Counted from the stretch's first letter, positions 8,920 through 18,333 are shown. The stretch: DNA of 64,000 bases from an uncultured Victivallales bacterium (GCA_934644965.1 CAKUDG010000002.1:127463-191462), one strand, 5' to 3'. The notes: generated by a model not told the origin, from the sequence alone. Translations and numbers: made by a program.

Positions 8920-9677
8920 GATTCGGCAATCTCCAGTTCTGTCACGCTGTGGCGGATATTGTCCACAATGCGCGAGATTCGCCCGTTGCGGAGATAGACG
9001 CAGCGATCGAAATGGTTTTCATACTGCGGATTGTGCGTGACCAGAAGGATCGTCGTCCCTCCCGCATGAAGTTCGTGGAAGAGCGACATGATTTCAGTGC
9101 CGGTCTTCTCATCCAGATTTCCCGTCGGTTCGTCCGCGAGCAGGAAGGTCGGGTAATTGACCAGCGCGCGCGCGACGGCGACACGCTGGCATTCCCCTCC
9201 CGAAAGCTGCGTCGGCCGATGATCCAGACGGTGGGACAGCCCCACCTTCGCCGCCATTTCCCGAGCAATCTCCGCCCGTTTCCTCCCCGCGATTTCCGCA
9301 TACAGCATCGGCACCTCAATGTTCTGCTGCACCGTCAGATGCGGGAAGAGATTGAAGGACTGAAAGACAAAGCCGATCTTGGAATTACGCAGTTCCGTGA
9401 GAACGGAATCATCCAGTGTTTCGACACGCAAGCCATCGAGGAAATAATTCCCTCCCGTCGGCTTGTCGAGAAGTCCGAGAATGTTCAGAAAGGTCGATTT
9501 CCCTGACCCCGAAGACCCCATAATCCCGAGAAACTCTCCGCGGGCGACGTCCAAATCAATCCCCTTCAGCACCGGGACGCTCAAGGTCCCAGTGTAATAG
9601 GTCTTGACAATCTTTTCAAGGCGGAGGGCCAATCCGTTGTTTCTGTTGTGTTCCTCTCCGGCTGATGAGTCGGACAT
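8916..9677 (-). CDS. LolD/MacB-type ABC transporter ATPase
   Basis: A 253-residue ATP-binding subunit. Walker A is GSSGSGKST, the signature is LSGGECQRVA, Walker B is FLLADEPTGNLD, and the switch is LLVTHNPQY. The spacing GDEP-type TGNLDEKTG and the Q-loop FVFQSFNLFPHLTV place it with LolD/MacB/FtsE ATPases. ATG 9677 is chosen because GGAG lies 9 bp upstream. An ATG at 9698 and a TTG at 9773 are in frame but have weaker sites; the TTG would overlap the adaptor stop by 4 bp, so coupling from there cannot be excluded. The ATPase and permease are separate genes, unlike E. coli MacB, which is fused. Confidence 0.9.
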   Translation of the reverse strand: MSDSSAGEEHNRNNGLALRLEKIVKTYYTGTLSVPVLKGIDLDVARGEFLGIMGSSGSGKSTFLNILGLLDKPTGGNYFLDGLRVETLDDSVLTELRNSKIGFVFQSFNLFPHLTVQQNIEVPMLYAEIAGRKRAEIAREMAAKVGLSHRLDHRPTQLSGGECQRVAVARALVNYPTFLLADEPTGNLDEKTGTEIMSLFHELHAGGTTILLVTHNPQYENHFDRCVYLRNGRISRIVDNIRHSVTELEIAES

Positions 9678-9769
9678 GGCAGTTGTCTCCGGTTTCATAT
9701 ATGGATTCTTTTCTGATGCTTCTGCTTGGCGGAGAAGATGGGGAAAAGGGGCGGAACTCCGTATTTCAA

Positions 9770-11278
9770 TCAATCTTTCTGGGAAGTTTGGAACGGCCTG
9801 TAGAGGTAGATTTCATCTCCTTCCTCCAGCCCGGACTTGATTTCCACGAAACTGTCGTTAGCGACACCCAGTTCCACGGGTGCGGTCTCCGGCCTGGTGA
9901 GCGTCTTGCGGTACACGAAGAATTTCCCGCCTTCCTCCTGCACCGCTTCAATCGGGACGGATATCACATCCTTCAGAATCTGGGAAACCGCTTCCACCTG
10001 CACGCTCATTCCGCTGACAATGCGCGGATCGGTCATTTCAAAATCGACTGTCGCCCGGTAGACTTTCGGGCTTCCGTTGTCCCAGGGAATCAGAAGGACG
10101 GGGAGGGAGTCGATCCGTTCGATTTTGCCGGGTATCTTCAGATTCGGGATCGAATCCGGCGTGATGATCACTTCACCTCCGGTCCGGACCTTGGAACGGT
10201 ATTGCTCAGGAATGTTGATATTGACAATCATCTGGCTCATGTCCGGGATGGTGATCAGCACTTCGCGCCGACGTACGTCCATGCCGATTTTGACTTCGAG
10301 GTTTCCCCAGCGCCTGTCGGGATCGCCGTAGGTGACGATTCCGTCCGTGGGGGCGACCAGCTGCATGCTGCACATGTAGGTCAAATTCCGTTCCAGTTCC
10401 CGTTCGATTTTGCGCATGTTCTGTTCGGCATTGTAGATCTGATTGTCCTTCTGTGCGAGGGAGGAAGCGGTCTTGACCTTGACTTTGTTCAGTTCGAGTT
10501 TGGTTTGTTCAAGCTTGTTTTTGAGTTCCTTGATTTTTGTTGGGTGAGTGTAGCGCTTGAAGATCTTTCTGTCGAGGAGTGCGCTGCTGTATTTCACCTG
10601 GGCGGAATTCAGGGATTTTTCCGCCGATTTCAATGCGGACTCCAGCTGGGCTTTTTCGGTTTCCTTGGGAACGGTGCCGCCGCTTTTGTAAAGTTCGTCG
10701 TAGGCATTGTTATAGGTTTCGCGAGCTTCGCCGAGAGTTTTCTGGGCGTCGCTGACGGACATGAGCTGATTGTCCTTGTCCCGCGGGCCTTCGAGCTTCA
10801 GGTATTTGTTGTAGGCGTCCTGGGCGGCGACGACATTGTCTTCCGCCGTCCGGATGTCCGCTTCATTGCTGCTGATGAGAATGGAGCGTTCCTCCTGGTA
10901 GATCAGAAGATCTTTTTCCTTGTTGTCGAGTTCGACCTTGCCGTCGTCGATTTTAATCTGGAGATCTTCGGTTTCGAAGCGGGCAACGATATCCCCCTTG
11001 GAGACCTTGGTGTTTTCATCGACAATCGCCACCAGTTTCGTGCTGATCGGCACATCCAGCGCCAGTTTGTGCTTGACTTTGGTGTTGATATTCCCTGTCA
11101 GAAGCACGCCGACGATCAGATCTCCGCGTTTGACCGTGAAAATCTTGTCAGGCGCCTTTGCGTCGCGTGCCAGCTCCGCAGCATTTTTCATGGCAGCTCG
11201 CTGCCAGAACCAGAACCCCGCTCCCGATGCAGCAGCAAGAAGAACGAGGATGATCAGAAGTTTTTTATTCAGTTTCAT
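9770..11278 (-). CDS. HlyD/MacA-like periplasmic adaptor
   Basis: A 502-residue protein with an N-terminal membrane anchor (KKLLIILVLLAAASGAGFWF). A biotinyl-lipoyl-like half begins at TVKRGDLIVGVLLTGNI, followed by LVAIVDENTKVSKGDIVARF. A long coiled-coil hairpin (about residues 115-300, rich in Lys, Glu, Asn and Leu) precedes the second lipoyl half (MQLVAPTDGIVTYGD), a beta-barrel domain and a membrane-proximal domain ending GVANDSFVEIKSGLEEGDEI. This is the membrane-fusion protein of a tripartite exporter. The coiled coil is long for MacA, which may suit an unusual outer-membrane partner. The ATG at 11278 overlaps the secretin stop by 4 bp (ATGA), indicating translational coupling. Confidence 0.88.
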   Translation of the reverse strand: MKLNKKLLIILVLLAAASGAGFWFWQRAAMKNAAELARDAKAPDKIFTVKRGDLIVGVLLTGNINTKVKHKLALDVPISTKLVAIVDENTKVSKGDIVARFETEDLQIKIDDGKVELDNKEKDLLIYQEERSILISSNEADIRTAEDNVVAAQDAYNKYLKLEGPRDKDNQLMSVSDAQKTLGEARETYNNAYDELYKSGGTVPKETEKAQLESALKSAEKSLNSAQVKYSSALLDRKIFKRYTHPTKIKELKNKLEQTKLELNKVKVKTASSLAQKDNQIYNAEQNMRKIERELERNLTYMCSMQLVAPTDGIVTYGDPDRRWGNLEVKIGMDVRRREVLITIPDMSQMIVNINIPEQYRSKVRTGGEVIITPDSIPNLKIPGKIERIDSLPVLLIPWDNGSPKVYRATVDFEMTDPRIVSGMSVQVEAVSQILKDVISVPIEAVQEEGGKFFVYRKTLTRPETAPVELGVANDSFVEIKSGLEEGDEIYLYRPFQTSQKD

Positions 11279-12792
11279 TTTGCCGACTGCTCTTCATTCT
11301 GTTCCGTTTTTGTCCCGTCGGAAGGGGAGGCGGATGCTCTGCTCTTTTCCGCGGAGGAACTGCCATTTTCTGTCTGAGGGTTCTGCTTCACTTCGATTTC
11401 CTCTTTCGCCGTGTTATTCATTTCCGTTTCCAGATCAAAACGGTCGACGGGAGGCTTGTTTTTGAAGATGGAATCGGATCCCTTGAGAATATCGGCCGCA
11501 TCCTGAATCTGCTGGGCGGTCTTTTCAAGATCGGGCATGAGATTTTCGGGCGTGGGCATGACATGGATTTTCATGAAGAAGATCAGCTGCTTGTCATAGA
11601 TTTTTGTGTCGCGTCCGGTGAAGAAGTCTCCGAGGATGGGGATATCGCTGATATAGGGGACCTTACGGAGCGTTTCGTTGTGTTCGGTGGAGTAGAGTCC
11701 GCCGAGAGCAATGATGGAGCCGTCCATGACGGTCAGACGCGTGGTGATGTTGCGGACGGAAATCACGGGAATGACGCTTACCAGTTCATTCTGTGTGAAC
11801 GTCTGATAACGGATTGCCGTCGTGACCTGAGGCGCGACTTCCATTTGCACCGTGTCCTTGTTGATGATGCGAGGCGTGATTTTCAGGGAAACCCCGGTCC
11901 GTTTGTATTCAAAAGAAAGATTGGTGGAACTTGTGGTCGTCTGAGAGGAGGGAATGGGCAGGTCCTCACCCGTTTCGATGCTTGCCGTGATTCCCTGGTC
12001 GGCAAGAATGTTGGGGGCGGCGAGGATTCTGGCGTCATTGCTGGTGTTCAGCAGACGCATGGCGAGATTGAGAGTATCGGTTTTCCCGTTTCCGCTGGTG
12101 GAGGCGATCGGGAAGAAGCTGAAGGCTCCACCCTGAGTGGTGTCACTGCTTTGTCCGGGGGAATCGTTGTTGATCCAGTAGGTGTCTGTGGTGCCTGTGG
12201 TGGGATCGGTATGGGTGTAGTTGATTTTCACGTCGCGCTGGGCGCCCTGTTCGATATAGACTTCAATGATCTGGGCTTCAACAAGGACCTGGGGCTGGGG
12301 TTTGTCAAGGGCAAGAAGAAATTCCCGGATTTCCGGAATCTTCGCATCAATGTCCCGGATCATGACGGTGTTCTGGTGTGGCGCGTCCTCCATGGATTTT
12401 TCGATCAGTTCCACGACTCCTGTGGGAGAAATGATCGAATCCAGAGCCTCAGAGGCCGTGGAGGCCTTGATGTAACGGAACGTGTAAAGAATGATCGAAT
12501 GTCCGTCGGATCCTTTGATGATGCTGAGGTCAGGGGTGGATTCGGAAAATTTCTTCCGGGACAGGCGGAACACGGTGTCCCGGTCCGAAAACAGTGTTTC
12601 CAGACGGGACATGACTGCTTCCTTGCCGCGGATTTCGTTCGGATTTTCGGCGGAGGTGGAAATATTCAGGGGCTTTTCTCCGGCCCTGATCAAATCGGCT
12701 GCCCCTGCTGTTTGCGCATAGAGCGCTGATGCGGTATAATAGAGTGAAGCCATGCAGAAAAATGTGATCAGATGTTTCTTCTGTTCTTTCAT
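11275..12792 (-). CDS. Secretin (GspD/PilQ family), outer-membrane channel of the ABC operon
   Basis: A 505-residue protein from ATG 12792, chosen because AGGAG lies 6 bp upstream and a signal peptide follows (MKEQKKHLITFFCMASLYY, cleavage after ALYAQ). A secretin N-type subdomain covers about residues 110-185 (YTFRYIKASTASEALDSIIS ... VMIRDIDAKIPEIREFLLAL). The secretin core runs from VLVEAQIIEVYIEQ to DKQLIFFMKIHVM, with the diagnostic VPVISVRNITTRLTV-like strand, GSIIALGGLYS and KVPYISDIPILGDFF. The C-terminal 65 residues are Asn/Glu/Ser-rich. There is no GspE, GspF or pilin gene nearby. Instead the gene is followed, with a 4-bp overlap, by a MacA-like adaptor, then an ATPase and a MacB-like permease. 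The longer in-frame start at 12897 lies at the expected transcription start and is rejected. Confidence 0.9.
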   Translation of the reverse strand: MKEQKKHLITFFCMASLYYTASALYAQTAGAADLIRAGEKPLNISTSAENPNEIRGKEAVMSRLETLFSDRDTVFRLSRKKFSESTPDLSIIKGSDGHSIILYTFRYIKASTASEALDSIISPTGVVELIEKSMEDAPHQNTVMIRDIDAKIPEIREFLLALDKPQPQVLVEAQIIEVYIEQGAQRDVKINYTHTDPTTGTTDTYWINNDSPGQSSDTTQGGAFSFFPIASTSGNGKTDTLNLAMRLLNTSNDARILAAPNILADQGITASIETGEDLPIPSSQTTTSSTNLSFEYKRTGVSLKITPRIINKDTVQMEVAPQVTTAIRYQTFTQNELVSVIPVISVRNITTRLTVMDGSIIALGGLYSTEHNETLRKVPYISDIPILGDFFTGRDTKIYDKQLIFFMKIHVMPTPENLMPDLEKTAQQIQDAADILKGSDSIFKNKPPVDRFDLETEMNNTAKEEIEVKQNPQTENGSSSAEKSRASASPSDGTKTEQNEEQSAK

Positions 12793-12884
12793 TTTGACTC
12801 CTGGAAAGTGGATATTTCGTATGGGAATGGCGTATTCGCCAAGTGGTTTCAGACGGATCTGCAGAACGACAGATTGTCCAAGAT

Positions 12885-12913
12885 AGACTACATTCAATTC
12901 TCCGCCTTGTCAA
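12885..12913 (-). promoter_or_regulatory. Promoter of the secretin-ABC operon
   Basis: On the minus strand a perfect TTGACA (12913-12908), a 17-bp spacer and TAGTCT (12890-12885). The start would fall about 90 bp before the secretin ATG. The -10 is a weaker match than others in this window. Confidence 0.5.
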
Positions 12914-13309
12914 GCAGAAAAATCATTCCTCAGCCTAAATAATCTTATAAAAAATAGTAAAATGAGCAAATATTGAAGAGCCTCCTCAGAATTTTTCTAC
13001 AGTTCCTTTCGGCAAAATCTTACAGAATACCTTCACAGAATCCCGCTTTCATCGTTTTTTTCCTTTTTCTGTTGAAAAAAAAGTTTTTGCGGTTACATTC
13101 CTGAAATTGGAGTCAAAAAAAACGGAGAAAAGAGTCTCAGGAAGTCTTTCTTTGCCAACGATGGCATATTTCTGTTTTTTTCTCCGGATTCAGTGCCGAC
13201 TGGGGCAGGGAGGAAAAAAAGAACACCAGGTCCCTGCGGCAAAAATGTACTGTACTATATCAAAAAAAAAGTAAACAGACGGAGTTTTTTCAGGGAGGAT
13301 TTCTGAAAG
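12914..13309. other. Divergent intergenic region between secretin operon and uxaB
   Basis: About 400 bp of AT-rich DNA without an ORF that I can support. On the plus strand TTGAAA (13072-13077), 16 bp and TACATT (13094-13099) could be a uxaB promoter with a leader of about 200 bp. A short palindrome GTAC-T-GTAC followed by TATATC lies near 13248-13260, and TGCCA-ACGA-TGGCA lies at 13153-13166; either could be a regulator site. No RNA gene was recognised. Confidence 0.4.
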
Positions 13310-14749
13310 ATGAAACGCTTGAAAAGAGAATGTCCATTGACATCGCCAGTGAAAGTGGTCCAGTTCGGGGAAGGGAACTTCCTGCGCGCCTTTGTGGACT
13401 GGATGATCGACGAAATGAATCAGAAGGCGGACTTTGACGCCGCCGTCAGGATCATTCAGCCTCTTCCCTCCGGAATGGGGGAGACATTGAACGAACAGGG
13501 AGGCGTTTACACCCTTGTCATGCGCGGCGTGGAAAACGGGAAAATTCTAGAGAAAATCCGGAAGATTGAATGTGTCAAAGACTGTCTGAATCCCTATACG
13601 GACTGGGAAAAAGTTGTGGAAACCTTCCGCGGGAAAGCGCTCCGCTTCTGCTTTTCCAATACGACGGAAGCCGGAATCGAATACAAAGCCGAACCATTCC
13701 GTGAGGGCGGCACTCAGGAGACCTTTCCCGCCAAGCTTACCTCTCTCCTTCATGAACGCTTTCTCGCAGGCCTTCCCGGATTGATCTTCCTTCCCTGCGA
13801 ACTGATTGAACACAACGGGAGCTCTCTGAAAGCTGCAATGGCCCGATACGCGGCGGATTGGAAATTCGGGGAGGATTTCGCGGCGTATCTGGAGAAGGAG
13901 AACGTCTTCTGCAATACGCTGGTCGACCGGATTGTTGCGGGTTATCCGAATTGCGAGGCCCCGGAGATCTGGGAACGCCTCGGATATGAGGACCGCCTCC
14001 TGGACTGCTCCGAACCGTTCCATTTCTTTGTGATCGAAGCGCCTGTTTCCGTGGAGAAGGAACTGCCGTTTGCAAAGGCGGGTCTGAATGTGGTTTTCGT
14101 TGCGGACCAGAGTCCTTACCGGACGCGGAAAGTGCGTTTTCTGAACGGTGCACACACATCTTCCGTCCTTGCCGCGTATCTGGCGGGTTTCGATTACGTG
14201 GATGAAATGGTGGCGGATGCGGCTTTTGGAAAATTTCTGAAAAAGCTGCTTTTTGAGGAAATTTTCACGACTGTGGCCCTGCCGGACGCAGAAAAAACGC
14301 AATTTGCCGAAGCGGTTCTGGAACGGTTTGCGAATCCTTTTGCGATGCATCGTCTGCTTTCGATCTCCCTGAATTCGGTGGCAAAATGGAAGGTTCGAGT
14401 TCTTCCGTCGCTTCTGGATTATACAGCGGCGCAGGGGAAGCTTCCGCCGCTGCTGAGTTTTTCCCTTGCCGCATTGATTGCATTTTATGAGAACCGGGGA
14501 GGAGCTGGAGTCAACCGGGTCAATGCTTACCCCGTCTCAGACGATGCCGCGATTCTGGAGTTTTTCGAGCAGACCTGGAGCGAAAGGAAAGACGATTACG
14601 CGGCAATTGCGGACACCGTGCTCAGGGAAAGCTCCTTCTGGGGCATGGATCTGAGAAGCGTCTCCGGACTCGCGGAGGCGACGGCGGAAAATCTGAAAAA
14701 CATCAAAGCTTCCGGGATCCGCCTGGCGCTTGCGGGGCTGCTGAAATGA
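13310..14749 (+). CDS. uxaB: Tagaturonate reductase (altronate oxidoreductase)
   Basis: A 479-residue member of the long-chain mannitol dehydrogenase family. The N-terminal NAD-binding stretch is VKVVQFGEGNFLRAFVDWMI, and the polyol-dehydrogenase signature is KVRFLNGAHTSSVLAAYLAG. It reduces D-tagaturonate to D-altronate with NADH in galacturonate breakdown. AGGGAGG lies 11 bp before the ATG. Its last bases overlap the start of uxaA (ATGA), the next enzyme of the pathway, which makes the UxaB assignment strong. Uronate isomerase, kinase and aldolase genes are not in the window. Confidence 0.93.
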   Translation: MKRLKRECPLTSPVKVVQFGEGNFLRAFVDWMIDEMNQKADFDAAVRIIQPLPSGMGETLNEQGGVYTLVMRGVENGKILEKIRKIECVKDCLNPYTDWEKVVETFRGKALRFCFSNTTEAGIEYKAEPFREGGTQETFPAKLTSLLHERFLAGLPGLIFLPCELIEHNGSSLKAAMARYAADWKFGEDFAAYLEKENVFCNTLVDRIVAGYPNCEAPEIWERLGYEDRLLDCSEPFHFFVIEAPVSVEKELPFAKAGLNVVFVADQSPYRTRKVRFLNGAHTSSVLAAYLAGFDYVDEMVADAAFGKFLKKLLFEEIFTTVALPDAEKTQFAEAVLERFANPFAMHRLLSISLNSVAKWKVRVLPSLLDYTAAQGKLPPLLSFSLAALIAFYENRGGAGVNRVNAYPVSDDAAILEFFEQTWSERKDDYAAIADTVLRESSFWGMDLRSVSGLAEATAENLKNIKASGIRLALAGLLK

Positions 14750-16242
14750 AGAACGGGGAGGCGGATCGGAAACTCTTCCGGATTTCTCCCGCGGACAATG
14801 TCGCCGTGGCGCTTTCCGGAGAAAAAGTCGGGCACAAGTTCGCCCTCCGCCGGATTCGGGCGGGGGAGAAGGTCATCAAATACGGCATGCCCATCGGAAC
14901 TGCGCTTTGCGACATTGAAGAAGGAGAACATGTCCATACCCATAATCTCAAGACTCTTCTGGCGGGGGAAGAGGAATATGTGTACCGACCTTCTCCGGAA
15001 GCGCTGCGCGTCCCGGAAACAAAACGGAAAGACGTGTTTTCCGGCTATGCCCGTCCAGACGGTTCCGTCGGGATCCGGAACGATCTCTGGGTGATTCCGA
15101 CGGTCGGTTGCGCAAACAGCTTAGCAGAGAATCTCTGCCGGGAGATGAATCTCCGTCTGTCCTCTTTGAATCCGGAGCAGGGGTCATCCTCATTCTCTCC
15201 CTGTCCACAGCGGGCGCTTCCGCTTCTTCATCCATACGGCTGTTCCCAGCTGGGAGAGGATCATGAACGCACGGCGGAACTTCTTGCCGCGCTCTGCAAG
15301 CATCCGAATGCGGGGGGAGTGCTGGTGATTTCTCTGGGCTGTGAAAACAATACGCTGGAATCCTTCCGGAAGCGTCTGGGGGATCTGACGCGGCGGAACA
15401 TCCGTTTCCTGCTGGCTCAGGAAGAGGAGGATGAATGGGAAGCGGGCATGGAGCTTCTGGAATCGCTGAGAAAAGAATCCGCTTCGTGCGTACGCGGGGA
15501 ATTTCCCGTCTCGAAACTGAAAGTGGGCTTGAAATGCGGGGGATCGGACGGCTTTTCCGGTATTACAGCCAATCCGCTCGTCGGCCGTTTTTCCGATCTG
15601 CTGATCGCCCAGGGTGGAACCAGCGTCCTGACGGAAGTCCCTGAAATGTTCGGAGCGGAAACTCTTCTCATGAACCGCTGCATCAGCCGGGAGGTTTTTG
15701 ACAAGTGCGTGGAGATGGTAAATGGTTTCAAGCGTTATTTTCTCTCCCACGGCCAGGTCGTGTATGAGAATCCCTCTCCGGGAAACAAGGCGGGGGGGAT
15801 CAGCACTCTGGAAGACAAATCCCTCGGCTGCACTCAGAAGGGGGGATTCGCTCCCGTGACGGATGTGCTCCGTTACGGAGAGAGTGTTTCCATCTCCGGC
15901 TTGAACCTCCTGAGCGCGCCTGGAAACGATATGGTCGCTTCAACTGCGCTTGCGGCGGCGGGCTGTCATCTGATTCTTTTCACGACAGGCAGGGGAACTC
16001 CTTACGGGACGGTCGTGCCGACACTGAAAATTTCAACCAATTCAGCTCTTGCAGAGAAAAAGCCGCACTGGATCGACTTCGATGCCGGGGTGCTGCTGGG
16101 AAATGAGAAAGTCGGAATGGATGAGCTCGCCGGGCAATTCATGGATTTCGTTCTGGAAATCGCTTCCGGGAAGAAATGTGCGAGAAATGAGGAGCATCGT
16201 TGCCAGGAAATCGCCATTTTCAAAGATGGCGTGACACTCTGA
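14746..16242 (+). CDS. uxaA: Altronate dehydratase
   Basis: A 498-residue UxaA-family dehydratase, the usual size. An N-terminal SAF-like domain (about residues 12-75, with GEKVIKYGMPIGTALCDIEE) precedes the large catalytic region containing YARPDGSVGIRNDLWVIPTV, HPNAGGVLVISLGCENN and LKCGGSDGFSGITANP. It converts D-altronate to 2-keto-3-deoxygluconate, probably with a bound iron. Translationally coupled to uxaB by a 4-bp overlap. The step feeds the Entner-Doudoroff-type lower pathway. A hairpin at 16326-16359 follows. Confidence 0.93.
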   Translation: MKNGEADRKLFRISPADNVAVALSGEKVGHKFALRRIRAGEKVIKYGMPIGTALCDIEEGEHVHTHNLKTLLAGEEEYVYRPSPEALRVPETKRKDVFSGYARPDGSVGIRNDLWVIPTVGCANSLAENLCREMNLRLSSLNPEQGSSSFSPCPQRALPLLHPYGCSQLGEDHERTAELLAALCKHPNAGGVLVISLGCENNTLESFRKRLGDLTRRNIRFLLAQEEEDEWEAGMELLESLRKESASCVRGEFPVSKLKVGLKCGGSDGFSGITANPLVGRFSDLLIAQGGTSVLTEVPEMFGAETLLMNRCISREVFDKCVEMVNGFKRYFLSHGQVVYENPSPGNKAGGISTLEDKSLGCTQKGGFAPVTDVLRYGESVSISGLNLLSAPGNDMVASTALAAAGCHLILFTTGRGTPYGTVVPTLKISTNSALAEKKPHWIDFDAGVLLGNEKVGMDELAGQFMDFVLEIASGKKCARNEEHRCQEIAIFKDGVTL

Positions 16243-16325
16243 TTCCTTCTCACTCTCACTCAAAGAAACAAGTTTTTCCCTCCCGGGAACGAGTTCATTC
16301 CGCAGCAGGAGATTTCTTCAGCGGG

Positions 16326-16359
16326 GGGGAGGGAAAAACACTGGATTTTTTCCCTCCCC
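16326..16359 (+). terminator. Hairpin downstream of uxaBA
   Basis: A 13-bp perfect stem: GGGGAGGGAAAAA (16326-16338) and TTTTTCCCTCCCC (16347-16359), loop of 8. It lies 84 bp after the uxaA stop. There is no U-run after the stem, so it may stabilise the 3' end rather than be a classic terminator. Confidence 0.45.
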
Positions 16360-16458
16360 TTCATGCGCGGAGAGAGAAGGAGGATCGTTTTTTCCCCCCC
16401 TCTCAGACTCCTTTTTTGTGTTTTCTCCTCGTCCAGAAAGAAAAAAGAGAAACTCCCC

Positions 16459-16486
16459 TTGATTTTCAGGGGGTTTATGGTATCTT
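16459..16486 (+). promoter_or_regulatory. Candidate promoter of the CstA-type gene
   Basis: TTGATT (16459-16464), 16 bp, TATCTT (16481-16486), about 115 bp before the start codon. The rest of the 357-bp gap 16243-16599 holds the hairpin above and long pyrimidine tracts; no ORF is supported. Confidence 0.4.
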
Positions 16487-16599
16487 TCTTCCGTCGGTTT
16501 TTTCCCTTGCGGATTCCCGATGGAGTTGGCAGGAAAAGCCCGGCGGATCGGGTTTGATTATTCGTCTGACAACGTGAAAAACAAATTACAGAGGAAATC

Positions 16600-18087
16600 A
16601 TGTTCTTGTTTCTTGGAGGGATCCTCCTCCTGGCGGTCGGTTATCTCACCTATGGACGTTTCGTTGAAAAAGTGCTTGGTCCGGACGGACGGGACACTCC
16701 TGCGAAACTTTCCTGCGACGGCGTGGATTATGTCGTTCTCCCGCATTGGCGCAACATGCTCATTCAGCTTCTGAACATTGCGGGGATCGGTCCGGTGATC
16801 GGTGTGATCCTTGGGATCAAGTTCGGGACGATTGTATTCATTATTATCCCGATCGGAAACATCATTGCGGGAGCGGTGCATGATTTTCTGGGGGGGATGA
16901 TTTCCCTCCGTCACAACGGTGCGAATCTGCCGGCGATTGTCAAAATGAATCTTGGCAGGAACTTTGCGCATTTCTTTTCCGTTTTCATGGTGTTTCTGCT
17001 GCTGCTGGTGGTGGCGGTTTTCATCAACGTCCCTGCGACTCTGATTGACAAGCTGATTCCGGAAGCCTCGATTTTCTGGGTGGCCGTCGGGGCGATTTTT
17101 TTGTATTACATTTGTGCGACGCTTTTCCCTGTGGACAAAATTATCGGAGCGGTGTATCCGTTTTTCGGCGCCGTGCTTCTTCTGGGGACATTTGCCATCT
17201 TCATTGCGCTGGTGATTGCGGGAGTCAAGGATCCTGCGCTGTTCACGGAAAGCGCGGGCTTCCGTGAGCACATGTTCACGCCGGAAAACTACAATCCCAT
17301 CATCCCGATGCTTTTTGTGACGATCGCCTGCGGAATCATTTCCGGATTTCATGCCACTCAGTCGCCGATCATTGCCCGGACAATGGCAAGCGAATATCAG
17401 GCTCGTTCCTCCTTTTACGGCATGATGATTGTCGAAGGCGTCATAGCAATGATCTGGGCGGCGGCGGGACTGGCCATCTACAATCTCTTTCCGGAAAAAA
17501 TGCTGTTGGATCCGAATCAGGTGCTGAATGACATCACACGTCATTTTCTCGGCACATGGATGGGGGGACTGACGGTCATCGGCGTGATCGTGCTTGCCAT
17601 CACTTCCGGTGACACAGCCATGCGCAGTCTCAGGCTCAGTCTGGCGGAAATCTTTCACCTTCCGCAGCATTCGCTCCGGAACCGCTTTCTCCTCTGCATC
17701 CCGCTGATTGTGATTGTGGCCTTTCTTCTGGCCTGGTCAAACAAGAGTGCGCAGACCTTCAAACAGCTCTGGAACTATTTCGCCTGGGGCAATCAGGTGC
17801 TGGCGGCATCCACACTGATGGCGGCGGCGGTCTGGCTTGCGTCCCTGCGGAAAAATCTCTGGATCGCGATTGTGCCGGGGGTGTTCATGACTTTCATCGT
17901 CACGACATACATTCTCTGGATTTCGCCCTCTCACAGTGTGGGGGGCGCGGCTCCCATGGGCTTCGGCTTGCCGCTGAATCTTGCCTATCTCCTTGCGGGA
18001 GTCATTTCCCTGGCGTTTGCCCTCTGGGTGTATCGGCGCGGGAAAAGACTTGCGCGGGAATCCCTCCCTCCGGAGAAGACGGAGTGA
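16600..18087 (+). CDS. CstA-family carbon starvation transporter
   Basis: A 495-residue polytopic inner-membrane protein, the short CstA form (E. coli CstA is about 700). Recognisable pieces are FLGGILLLAVGYLTYGRFVE, IAGIGPVIGVILGIKFG, AGAVHDFLGGMISLRHNGAN, the TQSPIIARTM segment and VIVLAITSGDTAMRSLRLSL. Family members import pyruvate and possibly peptides when carbon is limiting. The short form has about 12-14 hydrophobic segments and lacks the long C-terminus. GAGGAAATC directly precedes the ATG. It lies between uronate catabolism and an esterase gene. That suits a central-carbon role, but co-regulation is not shown. Confidence 0.88.
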   Translation: MFLFLGGILLLAVGYLTYGRFVEKVLGPDGRDTPAKLSCDGVDYVVLPHWRNMLIQLLNIAGIGPVIGVILGIKFGTIVFIIIPIGNIIAGAVHDFLGGMISLRHNGANLPAIVKMNLGRNFAHFFSVFMVFLLLLVVAVFINVPATLIDKLIPEASIFWVAVGAIFLYYICATLFPVDKIIGAVYPFFGAVLLLGTFAIFIALVIAGVKDPALFTESAGFREHMFTPENYNPIIPMLFVTIACGIISGFHATQSPIIARTMASEYQARSSFYGMMIVEGVIAMIWAAAGLAIYNLFPEKMLLDPNQVLNDITRHFLGTWMGGLTVIGVIVLAITSGDTAMRSLRLSLAEIFHLPQHSLRNRFLLCIPLIVIVAFLLAWSNKSAQTFKQLWNYFAWGNQVLAASTLMAAAVWLASLRKNLWIAIVPGVFMTFIVTTYILWISPSHSVGGAAPMGFGLPLNLAYLLAGVISLAFALWVYRRGKRLARESLPPEKTE

Positions 18088-18333
18088 AATATCCGCTGCT
18101 TGTCGTCTGACAGCCGGGAAACAAGGCGGAAGAAGGAGAGTCCCTGGAGAGAAGTTCCGGGAAAATCCTCTTTCCGCCTACTTTCTTTTTCCTTTTCCTT
18201 TTTTCTCCCCTTCGTGATCCTTCTTTGCTTCTTTGCTTTTTCCCCTCTTTCTTCTGGTGAACAGAGACTTTGTTTTGCCATATAAAATTCTTCTGTTGAA
18301 AAAATGGGACGGATGTGAAAAATCTGCATTTCC

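Noticed and set aside
9665..11377. A 570-codon open frame on the plus strand.
   Set aside because: Antisense to the adaptor and ATPase genes; a Phe/Val/Asp-rich shadow of their codons.
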